Assembly (NCBI RefSeq): GCF_910593845.1
Contig: NZ_CAJVAS010000015.1
Span: forward strand, 62,001 to 126,000
Length of the DNA: 64,000 nucleotides
Source of the DNA: Paenibacillus solanacearum
GTDB taxonomy: Bacteria; Bacillota; Bacilli; Paenibacillales; NBRC-103111
Direction: 5' to 3'
Shown here: piece after piece, positions 15,897 to 24,403 of the stretch
How positions within the stretch are numbered: the first letter of the stretch is position 1
Layout of the letters: each line of letters begins with the position of its first letter
Translations under genes and position numbers: made by a program
Notes under the pieces: model-generated
Database searches by the model: none
What the model was told of the DNA's origin: nothing
The model's input: the letters and a program-made list of their open reading frames with translations, nothing else

Positions 15897-17558
15897 CTAT
15901 CTGCCCACGACACCCATACTGTTAATGACTTTATCGAGCATTTCGTCAAATGTTGTTAACGCTCGCGCAGAAGCATTGTATGCATGCTGATACTTAATCA
16001 TATTGGCCATCTCCTCATCGAGGGACACGCCGCTGACCGATTGCCTTCTCGTTTCGATTTGATCCACGAGCGCCTTCTGGTTATCCGTTTGCCGTATGGC
16101 CTCCTGCGTCTGCACCCCGAGCTGTCCGACGATGGCACGGAAAAACTCGTCAAAGGAACCGTTCTTCAAGATCGGAATTCCCGTCGTCTGCGGGTCAAAG
16201 TCAAGCCTGACCGTCCGCATCCCGGCCGCGAGCAAGGCAAGGTCATTATTTCCTTTTACGACAGTTTCCGTACCGTCAGCATTCTTCTTAATCGTTCCGT
16301 CCGTATTGGTCTCCACGCGAAGGGAAGACGCAATCTTGGCCGGACTGTCAATGATCGCCTGATTTAGAGTAATCGATGCCGCATTATATTCCGTAGCTCC
16401 ACCCTTCAATGCGAAGAACGGGATTCCCGATTGCGGAGGCGATTCCAATGAATAGCCTAGCCCGTGAAGGCCGTTAAGTCCTTTCACCGTAATCTCCAGT
16501 CCCGCATCCGCAGTAACAACTCGTTCTTCGTCCGTGAGCGTTTCTTGTCCGTTAAACGTTCTCGTGCCAATAACGGTCCCTGCTGGAGGCTGTTGAGGAA
16601 GCACGGAGCCTTTGGGCAACGTGATCTTCATATCGCCTTGCGCCAATGCTTTCACCATGGAGTCCAACTGGAACTGATAGCTTTGCACGTAATTATCGCG
16701 GGAGTAGATTAGGCCGTATACCTCGCCGTTATTGAGCGTGCCGTCCTGAAATGCGTCTTCAAAATTGATTTTCGTGCCTGGAGTCGTATCCCCCGGCGTT
16801 TCGAACGATGCGGTAACGTTGACCCCCTCAACCAAACGCGTCGAACCCATATTGATGTTATACCCGCTCGCCGTATTTTCGACGGTAATGTTGATAATCT
16901 TCGACATATTATCCGCAAGCAAGTCCCGCTGGTCCCGCAGATCGTTAGCATCGTTGCCTAGTCCTTCTATGCGGAATATTTCTCTATTCAACGAAGCCAC
17001 TTGCGTAAGCATCGTATTGATCTCTCTTGCTTTCACATCGATATCTTCCGTCAAATCCGATTTCAGTTCAGATAACTGCGTCGCTGTATGATTGAACGTG
17101 TCGGTCATTGCAAGCGCATTTTCTTTGAGCGCGGCTCTCGCCGTTGTATTCTCGGGTTCCTTGCTGACCACTTGCCAAGCGTTCCAAAAGTTTTCAATGA
17201 CTTGGCGCAGACCGGTATCGGAAGGTTCATTCGTAATGGCCTCGAGCTTATCGAGGGTATCTTTGCGTACCGTCCAACTGCCATAGCTTTTATTTTCACC
17301 ATAAAACTGCTGATCCAGAAATCCTTCGCGAATTCTCTTGATCGAGTCAAATTCCACGCCGGTGCCGATTTGGCCGGGAACGTTGCTTCGCATCAACCCT
17401 ACAGCCTCCATCGGTCTGGATGCAACCAGGTTAACGACTTGTCTCGTATACCCTTGTGTATTCGCGTTGGCTATATTGTGTCCGGTTGTTTGCAGAGCTG
17501 TTTGCTGTGCAAACAAGCTGCGCTTGCTTACCTCAATGCCGCTAAAAGTCGACCTCAT
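15897..17558 (-). CDS. flgK: Flagellar hook-associated protein FlgK
   Basis: Exported HAP1, first junction protein on the hook, 553 residues. The rod/hook N-terminal motif (SKRSLFAQQTALQTTGHNIA, NANTQGYTRQVVNL) and the C-terminal motif (SGVSLDEEMANMIKYQHAY, NASARALTTFDEMLDKVI) frame a variable centre. GGAGGAG precedes the ATG at 17558. It starts 15 nt after flgN. Confidence 0.97.
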   Translation of the reverse strand: MRSTFSGIEVSKRSLFAQQTALQTTGHNIANANTQGYTRQVVNLVASRPMEAVGLMRSNVPGQIGTGVEFDSIKRIREGFLDQQFYGENKSYGSWTVRKDTLDKLEAITNEPSDTGLRQVIENFWNAWQVVSKEPENTTARAALKENALAMTDTFNHTATQLSELKSDLTEDIDVKAREINTMLTQVASLNREIFRIEGLGNDANDLRDQRDLLADNMSKIINITVENTASGYNINMGSTRLVEGVNVTASFETPGDTTPGTKINFEDAFQDGTLNNGEVYGLIYSRDNYVQSYQFQLDSMVKALAQGDMKITLPKGSVLPQQPPAGTVIGTRTFNGQETLTDEERVVTADAGLEITVKGLNGLHGLGYSLESPPQSGIPFFALKGGATEYNAASITLNQAIIDSPAKIASSLRVETNTDGTIKKNADGTETVVKGNNDLALLAAGMRTVRLDFDPQTTGIPILKNGSFDEFFRAIVGQLGVQTQEAIRQTDNQKALVDQIETRRQSVSGVSLDEEMANMIKYQHAYNASARALTTFDEMLDKVINSMGVVGR

Positions 17559-17573
17559 ATCCCTACTCCTCCG

Positions 17574-18074
17574 CTACGCTCTCGAATCGAATAAACCCAC
17601 GTTCCTATGTCCGTACCCTTGCTGCTTGGATTTATGGTAAAACACTTCATCTTCCGGTGGCCCAACGATCAAATCCAATGAATAATCTATGAAAGCGAGC
17701 GACTGCTCGATCAGCTGTTGATTGACTGCGTTTAGTTCTCTGAGCTTCCGAATCGTGGACAGCAGTTGCTTTTGCGAATCAATTAATTCTTTCTTTTCCT
17801 CTATATTAAAAATGATCTTTGTCAAATCGCTGATGGTTACCCTTGGGTTGGGCTTGTACCCCTTCTCTATCATAAATTCGCCAATGACGCCGATCCGCTC
17901 TTGATCAAGGTCCGCGACTTGCTTTATTAGTTTATTTTCTTTATTAGAGATTTCCATCAGTCGCTCAATTTGATTATGAATGAGTACCTGTCTCTTCTGT
18001 TCAGCCAACTCCAGCAGGTTCGCATGAATATCGTTCAACGCCGTCATCAGTTGTGTCAATGCCAAGAAAGACAT
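17574..18074 (-). CDS. flgN: FlgN-type export chaperone for FlgK/FlgL
   Basis: Cytoplasmic chaperone of 166 residues that is nearly all helical (coiled-coil-like, about residues 5-135). It has the FlgN/YvyG pattern: an N-terminal helix with LLELAEQKRQVLIHNQIERL and a C-terminal helix with RELNAVNQQLIEQSLAFIDY. It binds the hook-associated proteins before export. The ATG at 18072-18074 has GGAGG 9 nt upstream. It lies between flgM and flgK as yvyG does in B. subtilis. Confidence 0.9.
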   Translation of the reverse strand: MSFLALTQLMTALNDIHANLLELAEQKRQVLIHNQIERLMEISNKENKLIKQVADLDQERIGVIGEFMIEKGYKPNPRVTISDLTKIIFNIEEKKELIDSQKQLLSTIRKLRELNAVNQQLIEQSLAFIDYSLDLIVGPPEDEVFYHKSKQQGYGHRNVGLFDSRA

Positions 18075-18093
18075 TCATTCTCGCCTCCGTTTT

Positions 18094-18357
18094 TTATTTC
18101 AAAAAAGGGAATAATTTCTCCGCAATTTTCCGTCCATCCACACGATACGTTCCATCTGCTACTGATTTTTTTAATGTTTCAATTTTGTCTTGCCTTGCTT
18201 CGCTCATCCCTTGACTGCCGAGCAGCTCCTTGGCTTCGGTAGAGATTTCAACATGGTCTTTCTTGCTTCCCGTCTTCTTGGAAACTTGCTGCTGCGACTC
18301 ATAAGACTTCTTATATTGATTGACCGATCCAACCCGATTCGTCCCGTCGATTTTCAC
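18094..18357 (-). CDS. flgM: Anti-sigma-D factor FlgM
   Basis: Holds the motility sigma factor inactive until the hook is complete and FlgM is exported. The 87 residues include the sigma-binding C-terminal helices (SEARQDKIETLKKSVADGTY, RVDGRKIAEKLFPFL) and the DHVEISTEAKELL segment. The start is taken as the GTG at 18355-18357 (KIDGTNRVGSVNQYKK follows). GAGGTGAT is 8 nt upstream of it, while the GTG three codons earlier overlaps that ribosome site. A sigma-D-like promoter (18413-18440) lies within the preceding terminator. Confidence 0.93.
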   Translation of the reverse strand: MKIDGTNRVGSVNQYKKSYESQQQVSKKTGSKKDHVEISTEAKELLGSQGMSEARQDKIETLKKSVADGTYRVDGRKIAEKLFPFLK

Positions 18358-18386
18358 TTGAATCACCTCGTATTCATAAAATAAAA

Positions 18387-18423
18387 CCCACCGCGTAAAA
18401 GCTTTATTACTTTTATCGGTGGG
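18387..18423 (-). terminator. Terminator after yvyF, overlapping the flgM promoter
   Basis: CCCACCG against CGGTGGG with an inner AAAAG/CTTTT stem. On the minus strand it is followed by TTTTATTTTAT. It ends the comF-yvyF transcript and contains the -10 element of the flgM promoter. Confidence 0.75.
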
Positions 18424-18440
18424 CTTATATGAAAAGTTTA
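18413..18440 (-). promoter_or_regulatory. Sigma-D-like promoter of flgM
   Basis: TAAA, 16 nt, then ACCGATAA on the minus strand. The CACCGAT of the -10 region is also the 5' arm of the terminator hairpin, so promoter and terminator share sequence. Confidence 0.7.
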
Positions 18441-18472
18441 TATTGTGTTTATAATGTTAATTTAATCATAGC

Positions 18473-18898
18473 TCATTTTAATCTGTCTTTCAATCGATCC
18501 TTAATGTTGTAGCTGGCGTTGTTTTCTTGCTGCTGTTGAGCCAGCCGCCGTTTTTCATCCTCCTGAATATGGCTTGCCTCCTTCGCAAGCCGCGCCCGGC
18601 AAGATTCGCAAATTGTCCCTTCCCGGATATCCGTACCGCAAACTTCGCAGTGGTATACAACATTAGGGTTACTCCGAATCGAAATGCGGCCTTCCCGAAT
18701 AAATTTCGTAATCACATTTACCGGTACCCCGGTTGCGTCGCTTAACTCCTGCAGGGTGCACTGTTTATTTTGGCGCAAGTACTCGGTACACTTCAAATAT
18801 TGTTGCTCCACTTCCTTTATGCAGTTGGGACACATATTATAGCTATTCTTTATATGAATTTTCCCGCATCGGTAACAATTCACTACATTCAGGCTCAT
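18473..18898 (-). CDS. yvyF: YvyF-like flagellar operon zinc protein
   Basis: Protein of 141 residues with two zinc ribbons: Cys8/11/23/26 at the N-terminus and Cys84/87/97/100 in the middle. A helix-turn-helix-like segment lies between them (LQELSDATGVPVNVITKFIR), followed by a charged Gln-rich tail. B. subtilis YvyF between comFC and flgM is the match. It is probably a regulator or adaptor; its function is not established. The ATG at 18896-18898 has GGGGGAA upstream. The 29-codon upstream extension lacks a ribosome site. Confidence 0.9.
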   Translation of the reverse strand: MSLNVVNCYRCGKIHIKNSYNMCPNCIKEVEQQYLKCTEYLRQNKQCTLQELSDATGVPVNVITKFIREGRISIRSNPNVVYHCEVCGTDIREGTICESCRARLAKEASHIQEDEKRRLAQQQQENNASYNIKDRLKDRLK

Positions 18899-19027
18899 TG
18901 CCGTTCCCCCATATCCCAAGGTTTTGCCGTTAACTACTCCTATATTCCTATTATATCGGCAAATTTCCGGCTTTATTAAGATCATTTTGCCAACAATTTA
19001 TAAAATTTGGTGAACAAAGGCCTGCTA

Positions 19028-19801
19028 CTACCTTGCCCAACTGATCCCATAGACCTCTGCGCTGGCCTTCTTCCTGATGGTCCTTGCACATTCGTTCAGC
19101 GTACTTCCGGTCGTATATACATCGTCGATCAAGTAAATTCGCAGCCGCCCTGTGCTACCGGACACAGCCTTCATTCGAGCCAGCCCCTCCTCGTCGACTT
19201 CGAAAATACCCTTCATATCGTCAAGCCGGGCCGCCCTGCTCTTAAAGCTTTGCTTGTCCGTGTGGCGGGTGCGCCGCAGCAAAGAAATGACAGGCAAGCC
19301 CGTAAGCCTGCCAAGCTCTTCGGCCAGCTGTCTTGCCTGGTTAAATCCCCGTTCCCGAAGCCGTTCTTCGCTTAACGGCACGAAGCTGATCCATTGCGCT
19401 CCCGGATCGCGCTGCGCCGGTTCAACCGGATGGCGACGATGCAGATGATAAGCATGCAGCAGCATGGGGCCGAGCAGCCGCCGCAAGCGTTCTTTGCCGC
19501 GATACTTATAGAGCGCCAGCCATTCCTTCATCGTGTCGTCATAACGAACGGCGCTGCGGTTTTGAGAGTAGTAGGTTGTTTCCCGCCGGCTGCAATCGGT
19601 ACAGTGCTCGAAGCGGCCGCACCGGCTGCACAACACTTCTGTGATCCACGGGATCGACGCCCAGCAGCCGGAGCATACCGGCAAAGGCTTCGAGCCGTCA
19701 CAGCCAGCTCCGCAGGACAAACATATTGGCTTGCTGCCAGACAACAGCTTCTCCAGCGGAGCCAGCCATTCCAGGCAGCGCCGCACCATCGAACCTAGCA
19801 T
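19028..19801 (-). CDS. comFC: ComFC, phosphoribosyltransferase-fold competence protein
   Basis: Late competence protein needed for uptake or processing of transforming single-stranded DNA. The 257 residues hold an N-terminal zinc-finger region (Cys27/30/34, Cys43/46, Cys58/61, Cys67/70) and a PRPP-binding loop LIDDVYTTGST (residues about 224-234) with ERGFNQARQLA upstream. GGGGAGGGG precedes the ATG. Gap to comFA is about 150 nt and to yvyF 129 nt; no comFB is present between comFA and comFC, unlike B. subtilis. Confidence 0.95.
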   Translation of the reverse strand: MLGSMVRRCLEWLAPLEKLLSGSKPICLSCGAGCDGSKPLPVCSGCWASIPWITEVLCSRCGRFEHCTDCSRRETTYYSQNRSAVRYDDTMKEWLALYKYRGKERLRRLLGPMLLHAYHLHRRHPVEPAQRDPGAQWISFVPLSEERLRERGFNQARQLAEELGRLTGLPVISLLRRTRHTDKQSFKSRAARLDDMKGIFEVDEEGLARMKAVSGSTGRLRIYLIDDVYTTGSTLNECARTIRKKASAEVYGISWAR

Positions 19802-19952
19802 GTTCCCCTCCCCTTATCACAAGACTTCCGTTTCGATAACACAGCCTCAGCCCCACCTGCAAAGAGCTGAAATTGCGCACATACGATACACTTGCCCTTC
19901 ATTAACTGTTACTTCCGCCATGTAGACAGCCCGGCCTGCCCGAAAGACATGA

Positions 19953-21830
19953 CTAATCGATATGCCCCCGTTTTTTGGCCAAAGCATTCATCTCTTTGAT
20001 CTGGCCGATCGCGTTCACTTGAGAACGGTTTTTCTCCCTTGCTGCAAAATACACCTGTCCCCGCGGGTCCTGCGCCGATCTCCCGGCACGCCCGGCCATT
20101 TGCACAAGAGCCGCCGCGTCGAACATGGAGGAGTCGCTTTCCAGAATGAACACATCGGATTTCGGAATCGTTACGCCTCGCTCCAAGATGGTCGTTGTCA
20201 CAAGCATTCGAATATCGCATGCACGAAAGTCGACTACCTTTTGCGCCCGATGCTTGTCCTTGGAGGATGTTCCTTCAATTCGAATGTCGGGAAAATGCTT
20301 GCGAAGCAAGCCCACAAGCGGCTCCACGAGAGCGATTTTAGGAACAAACACAAATGCTTGCGCCCCGCGCCGAACCGATTCCTGAAGCTTCTGAAATAGG
20401 CGTGCGTGCAGTTTCGATTGCTGAAGCATCTGGTTAATAGAAGGTATCATCATCAACTGAGGCACCGGTAAAGGATGCCGATGGTATCTTGCAGCCACCC
20501 GGGCATGCGGCAGCCTCCCGAGCTTCACCGCCTGCTGCAATGCTTCCGGAGGGGTCGCCGATAGTAAAATATAAGCGCCGCCCGGCTTGCATACCTGCTG
20601 GGCCGTATACTGCAGAATTGGATTGTTGTGATAAGGATACGCGTCGATTTCATCAATAATGACCAGGTCAAATGCATGACGGAAACGCATCAACTGGTGG
20701 GTCGTGGCGATCGTCAGCTCCCCGCGCTCCCACCGCTGCTCGCTTCCGCCGTAAAGCGTGACGACCTGTGTGTCGGGAAAGGCCTTCCCCAGGCGCGGCT
20801 TCAGCTCGAGGACGACATCCCGGCGCGGTGTCGCAACGACGACGCGGCCGCCGCGATACAACGCATATTGAATCATGGGGAAGATCATTTCCGTCTTGCC
20901 GGCGCCGGTTACAGCCCAGATCAGAAACCGAGATTTAGGTATAGGCGATCCAACTTCATGTTTAACCCTTATATGGGTTTCATTTGCTTTCAAAAACTCG
21001 AGCGCCGAACGGGATGCATCCGCCTGTACGCTGCTTAGTCCCCAAGGGGCCAGCAGCATGTCCATTTCCTTCTCACTGGCGCTACCGCTGCTCCTGTGAT
21101 GCGGATGCTCCACACCGCAGATCAACAGCGTACAGTACCTTGCTCTTCCCATCGTCAGGCATGCCTCACAGCACGGACACGGCCCTCCGCAGCTGGGGCA
21201 ATCCGTCCAAGAGATCGGCTCGCTTGCAGCCTTGGTTTCACTTTCTTCACGGCTCTGCTCATTGCCGCACCGTCTGCAGCGGCACCATGTTTGCTTCCGC
21301 AGCAGCAGCGGCATTTCTCGAACGTTCCGGCTGACTTGGACAGCGCCTTCGATCTTCAGCTTTCCTTGAAGCCATGCCAACTGCAAGTAATAGTGCGGAT
21401 GGGCAGCAACCTGTTCTAATCCTTCATGGATCATCAAAGATTTGAACTCTTCGGCCATCAAGCTCCGCCCGGCCATTCGCTCGCCTACTGAAGTTACAAG
21501 CCGCAGCAGCTCCGGGTCCGCTATAACCGCGGCATTCGGCACCCAGTTCCACAGCCTCCAGCGCTCCCCTAGCCGCTCTTCCCGTCCCAGGGACTTAGCT
21601 GCATGAAGCAGGAGCACAAGCTGCCGGCTCAAGTCCTTTCCCTCATCTTTATGATTCATAATGCCGACCAGCTCGCTGGCTTGTCCAAACGACAAAGACG
21701 GCTCCAGTACACGCAGCTTGAACGATAGCCCGTACTGCCGGGTCCAATGGTCCCGATCCGCGCGCATATCCAAGGAAACGTGCCAGGAGCAGTTGTTCTG
21801 GCGTATGATCGCATAAACCCATGCCTTCAT
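19953..21830 (-). CDS. comFA: ComFA-type DNA-uptake helicase
   Basis: Membrane-associated ATPase that pulls single-stranded DNA into the cell during transformation. The 625 residues include an N-terminal accessory domain and a Cys-rich zinc region (183-224, with CRCRRC and CPSCGGPCPCC). The DEAD/DEAH core has Walker A AVTGAGKTE (306-314), DEID (393-396), LLSATPP, and the C-terminal motif VI region QMAGRAGRSAQDPRGQ. It is longer than B. subtilis ComFA (about 460 residues), mainly in the N-terminal domain. A weak GGGTGA site lies before the ATG at 21830. Confidence 0.93.
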   Translation of the reverse strand: MKAWVYAIIRQNNCSWHVSLDMRADRDHWTRQYGLSFKLRVLEPSLSFGQASELVGIMNHKDEGKDLSRQLVLLLHAAKSLGREERLGERWRLWNWVPNAAVIADPELLRLVTSVGERMAGRSLMAEEFKSLMIHEGLEQVAAHPHYYLQLAWLQGKLKIEGAVQVSRNVREMPLLLRKQTWCRCRRCGNEQSREESETKAASEPISWTDCPSCGGPCPCCEACLTMGRARYCTLLICGVEHPHHRSSGSASEKEMDMLLAPWGLSSVQADASRSALEFLKANETHIRVKHEVGSPIPKSRFLIWAVTGAGKTEMIFPMIQYALYRGGRVVVATPRRDVVLELKPRLGKAFPDTQVVTLYGGSEQRWERGELTIATTHQLMRFRHAFDLVIIDEIDAYPYHNNPILQYTAQQVCKPGGAYILLSATPPEALQQAVKLGRLPHARVAARYHRHPLPVPQLMMIPSINQMLQQSKLHARLFQKLQESVRRGAQAFVFVPKIALVEPLVGLLRKHFPDIRIEGTSSKDKHRAQKVVDFRACDIRMLVTTTILERGVTIPKSDVFILESDSSMFDAAALVQMAGRAGRSAQDPRGQVYFAAREKNRSQVNAIGQIKEMNALAKKRGHID

Positions 21831-21862
21831 ATGTCACCCGTATAATAAAGTGTGAATTCCGA

Positions 21863-22258
21863 TCATAAATATTTGAAAGCGGTTTCCATTTCGCTATGAC
21901 TAATCCGTACTGCAACCACCTGCTCCTCGTCATGCTGCCGGATCCATGCGTCCCAATCCAGCGAAGCGTCCGTACTTATATCGAGGTGATGCTCGCGGCT
22001 TAATCTTTGCGCAATGGCCATTGTATCGTCGGTCGATCCTTCGTCCGCAATCGTGATCCGTATTGTCCTTCCTTTGATCCACGAAAAGAAAGACAGCGAT
22101 CTTATATACCATTCCAACTGCAGCTGATTGTTGAACGTTCGCAGCACGTAATGCACCGTTCGGTCCGATCTTTTTTTCTTCCATTGCCAGTGAAGCAAGT
22201 GAAGGATGACGACACCCGCGGTGTAGCAGCCAACAATCCAAACCAAGCCTAACATCAT
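21863..22258 (-). CDS. Small membrane-anchored protein with GT-A-like motif
   Basis: Unrecognised protein of 131 residues. Residues about 2-23 are a single hydrophobic segment, followed by a Lys/Arg-rich KKKRSDR that predicts a cytoplasmic remainder. HYVLRTFNNQLQLEWYIRSL and ITIADEGSTDDT (69-79) resemble the donor-binding start of family-2 glycosyltransferases, but the protein is too short to hold the catalytic half. The start is the ATG at 22256-22258, 5-9 nt after GGGAGGGAG. It sits between degU and comFA, 32 nt before comFA. B. subtilis has the unrelated yviA in this place. Confidence 0.75.
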   Translation of the reverse strand: MMLGLVWIVGCYTAGVVILHLLHWQWKKKRSDRTVHYVLRTFNNQLQLEWYIRSLSFFSWIKGRTIRITIADEGSTDDTMAIAQRLSREHHLDISTDASLDWDAWIRQHDEEQVVAVRISHSEMETAFKYL

Positions 22259-22432
22259 AGCGGCTCCCTCCCTTGGAAACAATATATGCCGCTATGAGTC
22301 AGTTGGTTCCTTCCTGCCGCAACAATCGTGTTAGGCTTCTCCTATGAACGGGAACCGCACTTTCTTCTCTTCAGCACTTTCGGAATGCAGAGCGCAATGC
22401 TCCCGGCTTCATTCCGCTTCATTTGAATGCAG

Positions 22433-23158
22433 TTACAACGTGACCCAGCCGTTCTTGATCGCAATGATCACCGCTTGTGTCCGATCATCCACTTCCATTT
22501 TTTGCAAAATACTGCTCACATGATTCTTGACGGTCTTCTCGCTAATATATAAAAATTCCCCGATCATCTTGTTGCTCTTGCCCTCCGCCATCAGACGCAA
22601 AACTTCCGCTTCTCTGCGCGTCAGCGGACTGTTGTCCATATGCACGTACTTGACACCGGCTTCTTTGGAAATCGCCCCTGAACCAGCTATGCCTTGTTCG
22701 TCCAGATAAGTCATACGGCGAAGCTGATTAATCAGCTTCCCGGTCACCTTCGGATGAATGTACGCGTGTCCTGCCACGACCGACCGGATTGCGTTAATGA
22801 GCGATTCCGCCTCCATGTCCTTCAGCAGATATCCCATAGCGCCTTTACGCAGCGTTTCGAATACATAACTCTCGTCGTCATGAATCGACAAAATAATCAC
22901 TTTAATGTCCGGAAAAATGTCCTTGAGCTTTTCCGTCGCGACTACACCGTTCTCGATCGGCATGTTAATATCCATCAGAACAATATCGGGATGAAGCGCG
23001 TTACAGAGCTCGATGACCTGAATGCCGTCGCCACACTCGCCGACAACCTCCAGATCGCTCTCCATATTCAATATCCGTTTGACCCCTTCGCGAAAAAGCT
23101 GATGGTCATCGGCTAAAACCAGTTTGATCGGACGATTATTGCTGCCCGCTGTTTCCAT
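22433..23158 (-). CDS. degU: DegU response regulator
   Basis: NarL/FixJ-type response regulator of 241 residues that controls exoenzymes, competence, biofilm and motility. The receiver domain has Asp17/Asp18, phospho-acceptor Asp62 (LMDINMP) and Lys near 112. The C-terminal LuxR-type HTH (about 178-238) reads LTRREAEVLRLMAEGKSNKM and SEKTVKNHVSSILQKM. It follows degS by 3 nt, so the pair is one transcript. Confidence 0.96.
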   Translation of the reverse strand: METAGSNNRPIKLVLADDHQLFREGVKRILNMESDLEVVGECGDGIQVIELCNALHPDIVLMDINMPIENGVVATEKLKDIFPDIKVIILSIHDDESYVFETLRKGAMGYLLKDMEAESLINAIRSVVAGHAYIHPKVTGKLINQLRRMTYLDEQGIAGSGAISKEAGVKYVHMDNSPLTRREAEVLRLMAEGKSNKMIGEFLYISEKTVKNHVSSILQKMEVDDRTQAVIIAIKNGWVTL

Positions 23159-23161
23159 TAT

Positions 23162-24316
23162 TTATTCCTCCTTCGATTCCGCCTTGATCGGTATGACCAT
23201 CGATAGTTTCGTTCCAGCGCCTACGCTCGATTCAATGTCCATCCGGCCTTCGAGCAAATCTACACGTTCCCTCATTCCCATGAGCCCGTAACGGTTGGCT
23301 CTCTCGCTTCGCTTGTCGATATGGTCCACAATGAACCCTACGCCATTGTCAGCCACCACGATCTTCACCATTTGCTGCTGCATCGTGATTTCCAGCGTCA
23401 CATGCGACGCTTGAGCATGCTTCACGACGTTAGAGAACGCCTCCTGCACCAAGCGATACACTGCAACCTCCATTCCCGAAGGAAGCCTCATATCTTTGCC
23501 GATCAGTTCGAATTTGGTTCTTATCTTCGACTTCTCTTCATAATCCTGAACGAATTTGCGGAGCGTAGGCACCAGACCCAGATCATCTAGTGCCATAGGG
23601 CGCAGGTTGAAAATAATTTTGCGAACCTCTTCAATACCTCCGCGAACTTGCCCTTTCAAATCGTACAATTCTTCTCTAACGGCACTGTAAGCTTGCTTGG
23701 TCATCATGCGTTCCATGATTTCCGTGCGCAGCACGACATTAGCCATCGTTTGCGCGAGCCCGTCGTGAATTTCCCTGGCGATCCGCTTCCGCTCTTCCTC
23801 TTGGGCCAAAATGATTTTTAGCCCGAGCAGTTGCCGGTTTTTCGCCGACTCGAGAAGCCGGGTGACCTGGTTCAGGTCACCTGCCAAATACTCCAGCACG
23901 ACATTCAGCTGGGACACCAGCGTCTCCGCTCGTTCCAGCTGCTTGTCCACGCTCTTCAATCGCTTTTGCAAATCGTCCCGCCGCAATTTCAAATGAAGCT
24001 CTTTCTCGCGGTAAATGGCGAGCTGCGCTTGAAGCTGCGTCGCCGCCTCATAAGCCATTCGAATATCTTCTTCATTGAATCGTTTGAAGTCTCTGCTTAC
24101 TTCCGTTAATCGAACACGGGACCGCCGATATTCGACTTCAAAACGGTCCACCGTGTCGATTGTTTTTGCCGTTTCGTCAATAACCTGCTGCAACTCGTTA
24201 TTTAACGCTTCACGCTCTGCCCGTACGCTTTCGCAAATCTCGAAAAGCTGGTACTTGCTGTTTTCCATCACATCTATAGCGTTTTTGATGACGCGATCAA
24301 TTGCATCGACGGACAT
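23162..24316 (-). CDS. degS: DegS sensor histidine kinase
   Basis: Cytoplasmic sensor kinase of 384 residues paired with DegU. It has no membrane segment. The N-terminal sensor/coiled-coil part runs to about residue 165. The HisKA_3 box holds His184 (RIAREIHDGLAQT). The HATPase domain shows VYRLVQEAFSNVVKHAQAS, the N box, and DNGVGF. The operon degS-degU is followed by the comF genes, as in B. subtilis. Confidence 0.96.
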   Translation of the reverse strand: MSVDAIDRVIKNAIDVMENSKYQLFEICESVRAEREALNNELQQVIDETAKTIDTVDRFEVEYRRSRVRLTEVSRDFKRFNEEDIRMAYEAATQLQAQLAIYREKELHLKLRRDDLQKRLKSVDKQLERAETLVSQLNVVLEYLAGDLNQVTRLLESAKNRQLLGLKIILAQEEERKRIAREIHDGLAQTMANVVLRTEIMERMMTKQAYSAVREELYDLKGQVRGGIEEVRKIIFNLRPMALDDLGLVPTLRKFVQDYEEKSKIRTKFELIGKDMRLPSGMEVAVYRLVQEAFSNVVKHAQASHVTLEITMQQQMVKIVVADNGVGFIVDHIDKRSERANRYGLMGMRERVDLLEGRMDIESSVGAGTKLSMVIPIKAESKEE

Positions 24317-24403
24317 CCGGACAAAGCTCCTTCGCCATTTTTCTCATCGTACTAGCAATATAGTACCACATTTAGATCAGATTGTGAGAGCTTATAGAAC
24401 TAA

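Noticed and set aside
22381..22416. Terminator between degU and the small membrane ORF
   Set aside because: CGGAATG/CATTCCG forms a stem, but no T run follows on the minus strand and it overlaps the degU end region; kept only as a weak palindrome.
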